From: Pseudomonas oligotrophica
Lineage (GTDB): Bacteria > Pseudomonadota > Gammaproteobacteria > Pseudomonadales > Pseudomonadaceae
Reading direction: 5' to 3'
DNA: 64,000 nucleotides
NCBI RefSeq assembly: GCF_021726475.1
Contig: NZ_JAKJRU010000001.1
Span: forward strand, 744,001-808,000
A program made the position numbers and the translations under genes. The notes under the pieces were generated by a model that made no database searches, was not told the DNA's origin, and was given only the letters and a program-made list of their open reading frames with translations. Below, piece after piece: positions 13,754-23,036 of this stretch (positions are counted from its first letter, which is position 1; each line of letters begins with the position of its first letter).

Positions 13754-15292
13754 TCAGGCGGTGCGGCTGCGCAGCTCGTGCATGCGCGCCAGCTGGCGCT
13801 CGATCAGCGAAGGGTAAGGGTCGAGCAGCCGCTCGACGCAGCAGGCGCCTTCGGGGCTGGCGATCGGACGGATGCGGGCGCGCTGGCGGATCAGCGGGTC
13901 GTCGCCGATCTCGCGCTCCAGCAGGACCAGGTTGCGGCTGTACTGCGCCATCTCCAGCGCGGCCTGGGCCGCGTCGCTGAGCAGCAGCTCGCCCTGGCTG
14001 AGCTCGACCAGGTCGTCGCCGAGGGTCAGGCCCAGCTGCAGCTGCAGGGTCATGCCGCTGTCGGCCACCTCGATCTGCAGCGCGTGGCCGAGGGCGCGCA
14101 TCAGCTCGCCGCAGCACACCGCGTGGGTCAGGTAGTTCTGCTCGTCGTCCTGGCTGTGGAACAGCATCAGGCTGCTGCCGTCGTTGAGCGTGTGCAGCTC
14201 GGCCTGGTACAGCGTGGCGGCCTGCTGCAGGCAGTCACGGTAGCGTTGCAGCAGGTCGGTCAGCCGCTCGCGGGGCAGGCGCCGGAGCTGCTCCTGGGCG
14301 CCGAGCTGGATGGCCAGCACCGCGCTGCGCGAGGGCGCGGCCGCAGGCGTGGGCGGCGTGGGCAGCGGTTCGGCGAAGGCCTCGGGCTCCTCGGCGAAGG
14401 GGTCGAAGTCGTCGTCCGCGCAGAGCCGGCCACGGGCGTCCAGCGGCGGCTCGTCGTCGTCTTCCTCGGGTGCGTACGGCAGCGCCGAGCGTGGTGCCGG
14501 TGTGCTTCGTGGCGGCGCTGGCCGCGGTTCGGCTTCTACGGCCTCGGGGTAGTCGTCGAGCAGGTCGCCGAGGTCGATTTCCGGTTCCGGCTCGGGTTTC
14601 TCCGGGACCAGGCGCGCCTGCAGCTGGCGCGCCAGGTCGCCGATCTCGTCCTGGCGGCCGGCGCCCGGCGCGGGGTCGTCCGGGTCGCGCAGCCACAGGC
14701 GCAGCTGCATCAGCGGCAGCGACAGCTGGCGCCCCAGGCGCATGCTCAGGGTCAGCGCCAGGGCCAGCAGGATCAGGCTGAGCAGGCCCATGCTCTGCAG
14801 GCTGATGGTCATCGGCTGCTGGAACTGCTGCATGTCCAGGCTGATGCGCAGGTGCCCGGCGATCACTTCCTGGAAGCTGATCGGCGTCGAATAGAGCCCG
14901 CGGTCGTCGCCCAGCAGGCCGTGCTGCGGGCGCGAACCCGACTCGGCGAGGACCCGGTTGTCGACGCTGTAGATCGCCGCATGGGCCACCAGCGGATTCT
15001 TCACCAGATTGCTGAGCAGTACGTTGAGGCTGAGGATGTCGTTGGCCACCAGCAGGTCGGTGGCCGAGGCGGCGGTCTGCGTCACCAGGCTCTGGCCGAG
15101 GGCGTCGGCCTGCTGTTCCATGGCGTGCTTGAACTGCATGCCGATGACCCAGGAGTAGATCACCAGCGCCAGGGCGACCAGCAGCAGCGTATGGCTGGCG
15201 ATGCGCAGCACCAGCGGCACCCGGTGCTGGCGGATGGCGCGGTAGATGAGCAGGAAGAAATTGTCGGGCTTGACGGATGCGGGCCGGTTCAC
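13754..15292 (-). CDS. SMP family membrane protein with HAMP-like and degenerate cyclase-like domains
   Basis: 512 residues from a GTG start. Two membrane segments (about residues 25-45 and 165-185) flank a periplasmic region of about 120 residues, the SMP/YtjB (haemolysin-type virulence factor) domain. After the second segment comes a HAMP-like stretch ending in DEIGDLARQL. A long acidic, Pro-rich linker follows, then a C-terminal domain of about 200 residues. That domain resembles class III nucleotide cyclases (NDGSSLMLF, LQLGLTLGDDLVELSQ), but the metal-binding Asp of the first strand is replaced (VLAIQLGAQ). It is divergent from serB, as ytjB/smp is in E. coli. Function is unknown; catalysis is unlikely. 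Confidence 0.75.
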   Translation of the reverse strand: MNRPASVKPDNFFLLIYRAIRQHRVPLVLRIASHTLLLVALALVIYSWVIGMQFKHAMEQQADALGQSLVTQTAASATDLLVANDILSLNVLLSNLVKNPLVAHAAIYSVDNRVLAESGSRPQHGLLGDDRGLYSTPISFQEVIAGHLRISLDMQQFQQPMTISLQSMGLLSLILLALALTLSMRLGRQLSLPLMQLRLWLRDPDDPAPGAGRQDEIGDLARQLQARLVPEKPEPEPEIDLGDLLDDYPEAVEAEPRPAPPRSTPAPRSALPYAPEEDDDEPPLDARGRLCADDDFDPFAEEPEAFAEPLPTPPTPAAAPSRSAVLAIQLGAQEQLRRLPRERLTDLLQRYRDCLQQAATLYQAELHTLNDGSSLMLFHSQDDEQNYLTHAVCCGELMRALGHALQIEVADSGMTLQLQLGLTLGDDLVELSQGELLLSDAAQAALEMAQYSRNLVLLEREIGDDPLIRQRARIRPIASPEGACCVERLLDPYPSLIERQLARMHELRSRTA

Positions 15293-15598
15293 TGGAGCGC
15301 GGCTCTTCTCGAAGGGGAATTGCCGCGCAGTATAGGGAAAGGCCGCTGGGCGTTGAAGGTCTGCGGCCGGCCGCTGACGAAAAGTCATTTCGGCTGATGT
15401 GGCGCGGGGCGCTGCACTGCCGGCGGCCGGGGCGCGCCGGCGGGGCTTGATGTAGAATGCCGGCCTGCCTGCCGGGGCCGGCCGCGCGTCATCGCAAGCG
15501 CCGCTCGCGCCCGGCCGGGCACCACCATCCGCGCCGCGCGCCCGCCTGGTTGCGCGCGACGCACGAGAACCTCCAACCGACCCGAGGGGAGCTGCGCC
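15293..15598. promoter_or_regulatory. Divergent region between the SMP gene and serB
   Basis: About 306 bases without a gene. Leftward, a fair sigma-70 promoter is TTCAAC (15357-15352), 17-base spacer, TATACT (15334-15329), about 40 bases before the GTG of the SMP gene. Rightward, TAGAAT at 15453-15458 may be the serB -10 box without a clear -35, which would give a leader of about 135 bases. GAGGGG at 15585-15590 is the serB ribosome site. No recognisable riboswitch is seen. Confidence 0.4.
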
Positions 15599-16813
15599 TT
15601 GCGCGATATCGTCCTGATCAACATCACCGGCGAAGACCGTCCCGGCCTGACCGCCGCCATCACCGGCGTGCTCGCCCAGGGTGGCGTGACCATCCTCGAC
15701 ATCGGCCAGGCGGTCATCCATGACACCCTGTCGTTCGGCATCCTGGTCGACATCCCGGCCACCGAGGCCGCCTCGGCCGTGCTCAAGGACGTGCTGTTCA
15801 CCGCCTACAAGCACGACCAGCAGGTGCGCTTCACCCCTGTCTCCGAAGACGACTACGGCCAGTGGGTCGCCGGCCAGGGCAAGGCGCGGCACATCGTCAC
15901 CCTGTTGACGCGCAAGGTCACCGCCGAGCAGCTGCACCGGGTCAGCTCCATCACCGCCAAGTACGGCCTGAACATCGACCACATCGATCGCCTGTCGGGG
16001 CGCCGGCCGCTGGATGTGCCCGAGGAGAGCGGCAAGGGCTGCATCGAGTTTTCCGTGCGCGGCGAGCCGGCCGACACCGCGGCGCTGCGCGCCGAGTTCC
16101 TCAGCGTGGCGCAGGAGCTGAACGTCGACATCGCCTTCCAGCGCGACTCGGTATACCGACGCAACCGCCGCCTGGCGGTGTTCGACATGGACTCGACGCT
16201 GATCGAGGCGGAAGTCATCGACGAGCTGGCCAAGGCCGCCGGGGTCGGCGAGAAGGTTTCCGCGATCACCGAGCGGGCGATGCGCGGCGAACTGGATTTC
16301 CGCGCCAGCTTCAAGGAGCGCCTGGCGCTGCTCGAGGGCCTGCCGGAGACGGTGCTGGCCGAGATCGGCGCGAGCCTGCGCCTGACCGAGGGTGCCGAGG
16401 TGCTGTTCGCCGAGCTCAAGCGCCTGGGCTACAAGACCGCGATCCTCTCCGGCGGCTTCAGCTATTTCGCCAGGCAACTGCAGGCGAGGCTGGGCATCGA
16501 TTATGTCTACGCCAACGAGCTGCAGATCGAGAACGGCAAGCTCACCGGGGTCGCCATCGAGCCGATCGTCGACGCCCAGCGCAAGGCCGACCTGCTGCGC
16601 GAGCTGGCCGAGCGCGAAGGGCTGTGCCTGGAGCAGACCATCGCCGTGGGCGACGGTGCCAACGACCTGCCGATGCTCGGCCTGGCCGGGCTGGGCGTGG
16701 CCTTCCGCGCCAAGCCGCTGGTCAAGCAGTCGGCCAAGCAGGCGATCTCCACCCTGGGCCTGGACGGCATCCTCTACCTGCTCGGCTTCCGCGAGCGCGA
16801 CGGCGCCGAATAG
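15599..16813 (+). CDS. serB: Phosphoserine phosphatase SerB
   Basis: Final step of serine synthesis, dephosphorylating L-phosphoserine. 404 residues. An N-terminal ACT domain (INITGEDRPGLTAAITG) and a second regulatory half precede the HAD domain, whose nucleophile motif DMDSTLIEAE begins near residue 195. Later motifs ILSGGFS and VGDGANDLPML complete the HAD set. This two-ACT plus HAD layout is typical of Pseudomonas SerB. The TTG start at 15599 is supported by GAGGGG 8-9 bases upstream. It stands alone and ends at a bidirectional terminator. Confidence 0.96.
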   Translation: MRDIVLINITGEDRPGLTAAITGVLAQGGVTILDIGQAVIHDTLSFGILVDIPATEAASAVLKDVLFTAYKHDQQVRFTPVSEDDYGQWVAGQGKARHIVTLLTRKVTAEQLHRVSSITAKYGLNIDHIDRLSGRRPLDVPEESGKGCIEFSVRGEPADTAALRAEFLSVAQELNVDIAFQRDSVYRRNRRLAVFDMDSTLIEAEVIDELAKAAGVGEKVSAITERAMRGELDFRASFKERLALLEGLPETVLAEIGASLRLTEGAEVLFAELKRLGYKTAILSGGFSYFARQLQARLGIDYVYANELQIENGKLTGVAIEPIVDAQRKADLLRELAEREGLCLEQTIAVGDGANDLPMLGLAGLGVAFRAKPLVKQSAKQAISTLGLDGILYLLGFRERDGAE

Positions 16814-16841
16814 CGGCCACGCACCTATTGGCGGAACAACG

Positions 16842-16874
16842 AAGCCCCGGGCCGGCCCTGCCGCCCCGGGGCTT
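16842..16874. terminator. Bidirectional terminator between serB and the alcohol dehydrogenase gene
   Basis: 10-bp perfect stem aagccccggg/cccggggctt (16842-16851 and 16865-16874), with TT after the stem in each direction. It lies between convergent genes. Confidence 0.75.
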
Positions 16875-16892
16875 GTGCTTGCCGCTCTGCGT

Positions 16893-17966
16893 TCAGGGCT
16901 TGATCGCGACCTTGAGCACGCCGTCGCGCTGGTGGGCGAAGAGGTCGTAGGCGGCCTCGATGTCGTCCAGGGCGAAGCGGTGGGTCACCAGCGGGCCGAG
17001 GTCGACCCGCCCCGATTCGACCACCTTGATCAGCCGGCGCATGCGTTCCTTGCCGCCCGGGCACAGCGAGGTGACGATCTTGTTGTCGCCCAGGCCCGCG
17101 TGGAAAGCGCCCAGCGGGATGCTCAGGTCGCTGGAATAGACGCCCAGGCTGGACAGGGTGCCGCCGGGCTTGAGTACCCGAAGCGCGCTTTCGAAGGTGC
17201 TCTGCAGGCCGAGGGCCTCGATCGAGGCGTCCACACCGCGGCCGCCGGTGAGCTTGAGGATCTCGTCCACCACGTCGACGTTGCGGAAGTTCAGCGTGAC
17301 GTCGGCGCCCATCTTGCGGGCGATCTCCAGCCGCGCATCGACGCCGTCCACCGCGATGATGGTGCCGGCGCCGCGCAGCCGGGCGCCGGCGGTGGCGCAC
17401 AGGCCGATCGGGCCCTGGGCGAAGACCGCGACGATGTCGCCGATCTTGATGCTCGCCGCCTCGGCGCCGGCGAAGCCGGTGGACATGATGTCCGGGCACA
17501 TCAGCACCTGCTCGTCGCTCAGGCCGTCCGGCACCGGCGCCAGGTTGGCCTGGGCGTCGGGCACCAGCACGTATTCGGCCTGGGTGCCGTCGATGCTGTT
17601 GCCGAAGCGCCAGCCGCCCATGGGCTTGTAGCCGTGGCAGCTGCAGCCGCCATCCTGGGACGGGAAGCCGTCCTGGCAGGCGTAGGAAGTGAAGCTCGGG
17701 CAGATGGCGCCGGCGATGGCGCGCTGGCCTTCGCGGTAGCCTTTCACGTTGCTGCCGAGCTTCTCGATGATGCCGACCGGCTCGTGGCCGATGGTCAGCC
17801 CCGCGGCGACCGGGTACTCGCCCTTGAGGATGTGCACGTCGGTGCCGCAGATGGTGGTGGTGGTGATGCGCAGCAGCGCATCGTTCGGGCCGACCTCCGG
17901 GATCGGCTTGTCCTGCAGTTCGATGCGACCCGGTTCGACGAACACGGCGGCTTTCATCATGGCCAT
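16893..17966 (-). CDS. Zinc-dependent NAD(P) alcohol dehydrogenase (medium chain)
   Basis: 357 residues. Catalytic zinc ligands are apparent in CGTDVH (Cys39) and GHEPVG (His/Glu), with the third probably Asp in CPDIMSTGFAGAE, as in Clostridium/Thermoanaerobacter secondary alcohol dehydrogenases. The structural-zinc loop is not the standard Cx2Cx2Cx7C: cysteines occur irregularly (SYACQDGF, GGCSCHG). The nucleotide-binding glycine motif is AQGPIGLCA. The substrate cannot be named. The ATG at 17966 has AAGGAG 7 bases upstream. It stands between serB and fimX, convergent with serB and probably monocistronic. Confidence 0.87.
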   Translation of the reverse strand: MAMMKAAVFVEPGRIELQDKPIPEVGPNDALLRITTTTICGTDVHILKGEYPVAAGLTIGHEPVGIIEKLGSNVKGYREGQRAIAGAICPSFTSYACQDGFPSQDGGCSCHGYKPMGGWRFGNSIDGTQAEYVLVPDAQANLAPVPDGLSDEQVLMCPDIMSTGFAGAEAASIKIGDIVAVFAQGPIGLCATAGARLRGAGTIIAVDGVDARLEIARKMGADVTLNFRNVDVVDEILKLTGGRGVDASIEALGLQSTFESALRVLKPGGTLSSLGVYSSDLSIPLGAFHAGLGDNKIVTSLCPGGKERMRRLIKVVESGRVDLGPLVTHRFALDDIEAAYDLFAHQRDGVLKVAIKP

Positions 17967-18065
17967 GGTGCTGCTCCTTCTGCGTGGCGAAAGATCAGCA
18001 CACTCTAGTCGAGCCGGATGACGCCTGGCTGACCCTGGTCAAGGCTGGCGAGCATCGCCCGCCGG

Positions 18066-20129
18066 TCAGGTTTCGTCGGAGGAGAAGTCGTAGTTCATCG
18101 ACTGGCTGGGGCCCTGCAGGTAGTGGCCCTGGATGTAGCTGACGCCGGCCTGCCAGAGGGTCGCCAGCACGGTGGCGCTCTCGACGAACGGCACGATGGT
18201 CTGGCGCTTCTGCTCATGCAGCTCGGCCAGGAGCGCCTTGAGCGCATCCTGGTTCTCCTGCTCGCTGAGGTCCTGGGTGTAGGAGCCGTCGACCTTGATG
18301 AACGGCGCGTCCAGATGGCGCAGCGTGTTGAACGGGTTGAGCGCGCAGCCGAAGTTGCCGATGGCCATGCGGCAGCCGAGCTCGCCCAGCCCCTGGTTGA
18401 GTGTCTTGGCAGCGGCGAGGTAGGCGATGGCGTCCGGCTCGGACAGCTCGAAGACCAGCGCATCGGCCGGCAGGCGCGCGGCCTTGAGGACCACGCCGAG
18501 CCAGGCCAGCAGGCCCGGGTCCTGCAGGCTGGCACTGGAGAGGTGCAGGAACAGGCGGGTGCGATGGCCCTTGGCGCGGTGTTCGGCCAGCAGCTTGATG
18601 GAGTTGAGGATCACCCAGCGATCGATCTTCGCCGCCAGGCCGGCCTGGTTGGCCGCCTGGATGAACTCCGCGGCCGGGACTTCCTGCTGCTGCGCGTCGA
18701 GCAGGCGCAGCAGCACCTCGTAATGCTCGTGGCTGTCGCCGCGCAGGCTGATGATCGGCTGGAACAGCAGGCGGAAGCTGTTGGTGTCCAGGGCATGGCG
18801 AACCATGGCCAGGAGGTTGCCACGGCTGGCCTGGGCGGCCAGCTCGTCGGCGGGATCGAAGATCTTCAGCGCATTGCCGTCCAGCTCGTCGGCGCAGCGG
18901 TGGGCGCGCTCGATGGCCTGCTGGGTACGCGCGGTCTTCTCGTCGAGTGCGGCGACGCCAATGCTCAGCGAGGTCTGCACGGTGCGCCCGGACACCTCGA
19001 ACAGCTGGGCGTCGACACGGGCGAGCAGGGCGCGCAGCAGCGGCTCGATCTGCTGCGGCAGCTGGCCCTCGTGCAGCGCGGTGAAGACGTCGTCGGCGAA
19101 GCGGCCCAACTGCACGTCGGCGCCGAAATGCGCGCGCAGCAGGTCGGCCAGCTCGCGCAGCAGCAGGTCCACGTCGCCCAGGCCGATCTCGGCCTGCAGG
19201 GCGGCGAAGCGATCGATGCGGATGTAGGCCAGGCTGGCCTGCTGGCCGGCCTTGACCGCGCGCTCCACGGCAGCGTCGAGCAGTTCGACGAAACGGTTGC
19301 GGTTGTGCAGGCCGGTGACCGGGTCCTGGTTGCTGATCTCGCGCAGCTTCTGCAGCTCGGCGCTGTCCTGCTCGGCGCGAATCACCACCTGGATGCATGG
19401 CTCGCCGTCGTAGCTGGCCGGCGAGAAGTGCATGCGTGCCTTGAAGCTCTCGCCGCTGAGCTTGTTGCCGCTGCAGGTCAGCTCGGCGCTGCCCTCCAGG
19501 CTCTGGTAGTTCTTCAGGAACGTGCGGAACTGCACCTGGTCGCAGGCGCTGATCAGGTCGATCATCGGCATGCCTTCGAGCTCCTCGCTGTCGGCATAGC
19601 CGAACAGTTCGAGGTAGGCGCGGTTGGCATAGATGTGCATGCCGTCGTGGACATAGGCGATGGCGTCCACCGAGCTGTCGAGCAGCAGCTGGCAGCGCTT
19701 CTCGGCTTCGCGCAGCGCCAGCTCGGCGGTGCGTCGGGCGCGGCGCTCGTCGAGGTTGGCCAGCTCGCGGTTGGCCGCCAGCAGCAGCCATTCGTCCTCG
19801 CCGCGGGGCAGGGCGTCCTGGGCGCCGATCAGCAGCGCCTCGGTGATGGCCTCGGCGTCGTTGCCTTCGGTCAGCTGGATGATCGGGATGTCCCGCGCCT
19901 GGCGACGCACCGCGGCGATTGCCTCGCCGGGGTCGAGATTCACGCTCTGCGGGGCGCAGATCAGCAGGTCCCAGGTCTGTTGCAGCGCTTGCGCCAGGTC
20001 GTCGCTGGAGGTCAGGCGGTGCACCCGGGTGGCCTGGCCGGCATTGCGGAACAGGCTGACCAGGCGCTCGGCCTCGTTCTGCGAGTCTTCGAGAATCAGC
20101 AGGCGGACGGTTTTCTTCTGCAGGGCCAT
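18066..20129 (-). CDS. fimX: FimX-like c-di-GMP effector for type IV pili
   Basis: 687 residues, very close to P. aeruginosa FimX in length and opening sequence (KKTVRLLILEDSQNEAERL). Domains in order: degenerate receiver (1-120, no phospho-acceptor Asp), PAS (about 140-250), degenerate GGDEF (signature replaced by FADDVF) and degenerate EAL (EVLLRL in place of EAL). In P. aeruginosa the EAL domain binds c-di-GMP without hydrolysis, and FimX promotes pilus assembly and twitching at low c-di-GMP. ATG 20129 is preferred over a GTG at 20150 by homology. The PilZ-like gene is next upstream on the same strand. Confidence 0.93.
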   Translation of the reverse strand: MALQKKTVRLLILEDSQNEAERLVSLFRNAGQATRVHRLTSSDDLAQALQQTWDLLICAPQSVNLDPGEAIAAVRRQARDIPIIQLTEGNDAEAITEALLIGAQDALPRGEDEWLLLAANRELANLDERRARRTAELALREAEKRCQLLLDSSVDAIAYVHDGMHIYANRAYLELFGYADSEELEGMPMIDLISACDQVQFRTFLKNYQSLEGSAELTCSGNKLSGESFKARMHFSPASYDGEPCIQVVIRAEQDSAELQKLREISNQDPVTGLHNRNRFVELLDAAVERAVKAGQQASLAYIRIDRFAALQAEIGLGDVDLLLRELADLLRAHFGADVQLGRFADDVFTALHEGQLPQQIEPLLRALLARVDAQLFEVSGRTVQTSLSIGVAALDEKTARTQQAIERAHRCADELDGNALKIFDPADELAAQASRGNLLAMVRHALDTNSFRLLFQPIISLRGDSHEHYEVLLRLLDAQQQEVPAAEFIQAANQAGLAAKIDRWVILNSIKLLAEHRAKGHRTRLFLHLSSASLQDPGLLAWLGVVLKAARLPADALVFELSEPDAIAYLAAAKTLNQGLGELGCRMAIGNFGCALNPFNTLRHLDAPFIKVDGSYTQDLSEQENQDALKALLAELHEQKRQTIVPFVESATVLATLWQAGVSYIQGHYLQGPSQSMNYDFSSDET

Positions 20130-20192
20130 GGCGACAGCTTGAAAGCACACCGGAGCGGTGCGGGAAGGGCGGAAACAACGCGAACCGGCAAT

Positions 20193-22034
20193 CTACAGCG
20201 ACTTCCAGAGTGAGTCAAAATCCACCTCGGCGCTGGCCGCGGCAGTGCCCCAGGGTGTGACCGAAGTCTCTGCGGCGCGCGCCACCTCGCCGATCGGGTG
20301 GTATTCGAACTGGTTGTAGTTGCCGGTGTGTGCCTGGCGCCTGGCGAGAATCGCGCGGCACTCCTCGCCTTCCTGGTTGAGCATCACCTTGTGCCCCTGC
20401 CGGAACGGCAGCAGCGGGACGATCAGGCTGCTCGCCTGGGAGATCGCGCCGATCTCCGGCACCAGCAGCGCACGCAGGTACTCGCTGCCCTGGTCGGCCT
20501 TGCGCAGCAGGCGCACGCCGCAGGGCTGGGCATTCGGGGCGATCAGCTCGATGCCCATCTGCGTACCGCCGCCGCGCACCTGGCGGATCCAGCGCACCGT
20601 GGCGACGCGCCAGGGCTGCCTCTGGCCCTCGCGCAGGCCGAGCAGTTCGCCGGCCTGCAGTTGCGCCGGCACCTCGGCCGGCCAGGCCAGGCAGTAGCCG
20701 CCCGGGCTCTGGTTGACCAGCTGCACGGCGAAGCAGGGGAAGTCGGCGCCGGCGTTCGGCTCGGTGGGCTGCGCCATCGCCTCGCCCGGCTGCGCGGGAC
20801 GGACGAACTCGATGCGCTCGTGCGGCAGCGGCATCGCGGCACTGCTGCTGCGGGCGTCGAAGGCCTTGGCCCAGACATCGGCCGCGCTGTTGTCCAGCGC
20901 GAACACCGCCCGGCTGGTGCGCTCGTGGTGCTCCAGCACCTGGTTGAACGGGCGCTGGCCGGCGAGGTGGTAGTGCAGTGCCGTCATGCCCAGGCACACC
21001 TCGAGCTGCCCGCTGGCCAGTCGGCGCTGGAAGCTGCGGTCGGACACTGCGCCCCAGGCGCCGGCCAGATGGCGCAGCAGGTCGTCGCTCAGCTCGACCC
21101 GTCCGGGCAACGGCGAGCGGTCGCGCAGCTCGGCGGGCAGTTGCAGGTGTTCCTCGATGGCCTTGACCAGCGCACCGGGATCGATGCCGAGCAGGTTCGG
21201 CAACGCCCCGGCGGCGAACAGCGAGCGGTAGCGCGGCGCGGCGTCGGTCTGCGGCGAGAACACGAACAGGCTGGCCGGATGCGTGGCCGGGCGCAGCAGC
21301 ACCAGCGGGCTCCAGCTCTCCAGCGCCGCGGCCAGGGGCGCGATGTGCTGCTGACGCACCTGGTTGCAGCGCGCGCTGCCGAACAGCAGGGCGGCCAGGT
21401 AGCACTGCTCGACCGTCAGCGCATCGCCATGGCGGGCCAGCGGGTCGCGCACCGGCATGCTCTGCAAGGCGTGCTCGCCGGCCAGCTGGTAGAGCAGGTG
21501 CAGCTCGCGCCAGAGCCCTTCGCTGGCCGGGCTGTAGAGCTGGGTCGAGCGCAGCAGCAGGGCGGCGAGCGAATGGGTGGCGCGCTGCAGGGCGGCGGTC
21601 AGCAGTTGCGGGTGATCGAGCGCCGGCCGCGAGAGGGCGCGGCTGACGATCAGCTTGTAGCCGGCGGCGAGGTGGTTCTGCAGGGCCTGGCACAGGCCGG
21701 CGACCTTGCGCGGCCGTTCGCCGAGCACGATCGGCTGGTTGAGGTAGTGCCGCTCCAGGTGACGGCAGACGAAGTGCACCTCCGGGCGCAGCAACTCGAG
21801 CAGTTGCAGGCGCTGCTCCGACGACGCCTGCAGCCGGTTCAGCTCGACCAGTGCCTGGTACAGCTGGCGGGCGCTCTCGCCGAGATTGGCCTTGGGCAGG
21901 CCGGCCAGCCAGTCGCGCAGCGCCGGCGGGCTGGCCTCGCAGAACGAGAGCGCCTGCCGGTCCGGTGCCGGCACACGTAACTGGAGGTGGGGACTGGTGG
22001 TTTGCAACCGGCAACTCCGCGCAGGACCGTGCAT
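20193..22034 (-). CDS. PilZ-like domain protein, large N-terminal region of unknown function
   Basis: About 613 residues, cytoplasmic by appearance. The first 420 residues are helical and Leu/Ala/Gln-rich with no motif I recognise. From about residue 430 there is a PilZ-like beta domain with the second PilZ motif as NQSPGG (about 441-446), strands WRVATVRWI and GTQMGIELI, then a C-terminal extension. The usual RxxxR motif is not obvious, so c-di-GMP binding is uncertain. ATG 22034 is chosen; a GTG at 22043 is also in frame. Its position directly upstream of fimX on the same strand suggests a shared surface-behaviour role. Orthologues occur beside fimX in Pseudomonas, as I recall. Confidence 0.75.
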   Translation of the reverse strand: MHGPARSCRLQTTSPHLQLRVPAPDRQALSFCEASPPALRDWLAGLPKANLGESARQLYQALVELNRLQASSEQRLQLLELLRPEVHFVCRHLERHYLNQPIVLGERPRKVAGLCQALQNHLAAGYKLIVSRALSRPALDHPQLLTAALQRATHSLAALLLRSTQLYSPASEGLWRELHLLYQLAGEHALQSMPVRDPLARHGDALTVEQCYLAALLFGSARCNQVRQQHIAPLAAALESWSPLVLLRPATHPASLFVFSPQTDAAPRYRSLFAAGALPNLLGIDPGALVKAIEEHLQLPAELRDRSPLPGRVELSDDLLRHLAGAWGAVSDRSFQRRLASGQLEVCLGMTALHYHLAGQRPFNQVLEHHERTSRAVFALDNSAADVWAKAFDARSSSAAMPLPHERIEFVRPAQPGEAMAQPTEPNAGADFPCFAVQLVNQSPGGYCLAWPAEVPAQLQAGELLGLREGQRQPWRVATVRWIRQVRGGGTQMGIELIAPNAQPCGVRLLRKADQGSEYLRALLVPEIGAISQASSLIVPLLPFRQGHKVMLNQEGEECRAILARRQAHTGNYNQFEYHPIGEVARAAETSVTPWGTAAASAEVDFDSLWKSL

Positions 22035-22158
22035 CGGCCCCACTCTAACAGCTGGACGCTGGAGTGGCAGGTCAAAATGATGGCTTTTCGCCGCTATCCG
22101 ATGGCCGGCGGTTGCTCGCCGTGCAGGCGGGGCCGGCCGGCGCCGACCCCGTGGGGCT

Positions 22159-23025
22159 TCAGGCGGCGCCGTGCGCCTGGCCGAGGGACTCGCCCATGCA
22201 GACGGGGCTGAGCGGGCCGAGCTGTTCGGCCCAGCGGACCTGCTCCGGGCCGAACAGCAGGATCACCGTCGAGCCGAGCTTGAAGCGGCCCATCTCGGCG
22301 CCCTTGTCCAGCTGGATCGGGGTGCGCGCGGCCTCGTCGTAGCGGGTGGTCCTGAGGGTGCGCTTGGGCGGCGTGACCAGCCCGGCCCAGACCGTCTCGA
22401 TGCTGGCGACGATCATCGCGCCGACCAGCACCATGGCCATCGGCCCGCGCTCGGTATCGAAGATGCAGACGACCCGCTCGTTGCGCGCGAACAGCTCCGG
22501 CACGCCCTGGGCGGTAACGGTGTTGACCGAGAAGATGCGCCCGGGCACGTAGACCATCTCGCGCAGGGTGCCGGCCAGCGGCATGTGCACGCGGTGGTAG
22601 TCCTTGGGCGACAGGTAGACGGTGGCGAAGTCGCCGCCCATGAAGGGCGCGGCGCGCTCGTGGTCACCGCCGAGCAGCTCGGTCACGCTGTAGCTATGGC
22701 CCTTGGCCTGGAAGATGCGGCCCTGTTCGATGCGGCCGAGCTGGCTGATGGCGCCGTCGCAGGGGTTGAGGATGGCGCCGGGGGTCGGGTCCAGCGGGCG
22801 GGCGCCCTCCTTCAGGGCGCGGGTGAAGAAGGCGTTGAAGTGCTCGTACGCCGTCGGCTCCTCGACCTGCGCCTCGTGCATCTGCACCTGGAAGTGGCGC
22901 ACGAACCACTTGATGAAGGTGTTCTTCACCCAGGGCAGCCGGCATTCGGCGAGGCAGCCGGCCAGCCGCGAAATCAGGTGGTGCGGCAGCACGTACTGGC
23001 TGAGGACGAACAGGCGATCTTTCAT
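22159..23025 (-). CDS. psd: Phosphatidylserine decarboxylase proenzyme
   Basis: Makes phosphatidylethanolamine, the main membrane lipid, at the inner membrane. 288 residues; self-cleaves at the LGST motif (KLGSTVILL near the C-terminus) to create the pyruvoyl group. Other family blocks are seen: [24 protein letters not shown] and [15 protein letters not shown] 23025 gives MKDRLF, matching known proteins. An upstream ATG at 23040 overlaps the rhdA stop (ATGA) and would add five residues. Either way it is coupled to rhdA. Confidence 0.96.
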   Translation of the reverse strand: MKDRLFVLSQYVLPHHLISRLAGCLAECRLPWVKNTFIKWFVRHFQVQMHEAQVEEPTAYEHFNAFFTRALKEGARPLDPTPGAILNPCDGAISQLGRIEQGRIFQAKGHSYSVTELLGGDHERAAPFMGGDFATVYLSPKDYHRVHMPLAGTLREMVYVPGRIFSVNTVTAQGVPELFARNERVVCIFDTERGPMAMVLVGAMIVASIETVWAGLVTPPKRTLRTTRYDEAARTPIQLDKGAEMGRFKLGSTVILLFGPEQVRWAEQLGPLSPVCMGESLGQAHGAA

Positions 23026-23036
23026 TGAGGACCTTT

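Noticed and set aside
15293..16477. N-terminal extension of the SMP protein across serB
   Set aside because: The frame is open but lies antisense to serB; the protein properly begins at the GTG at 15292, just before its first membrane segment.
20130..20150. GTG start for fimX seven codons upstream
   Set aside because: No ribosome site, and the ATG at 20129 matches the start of known FimX.
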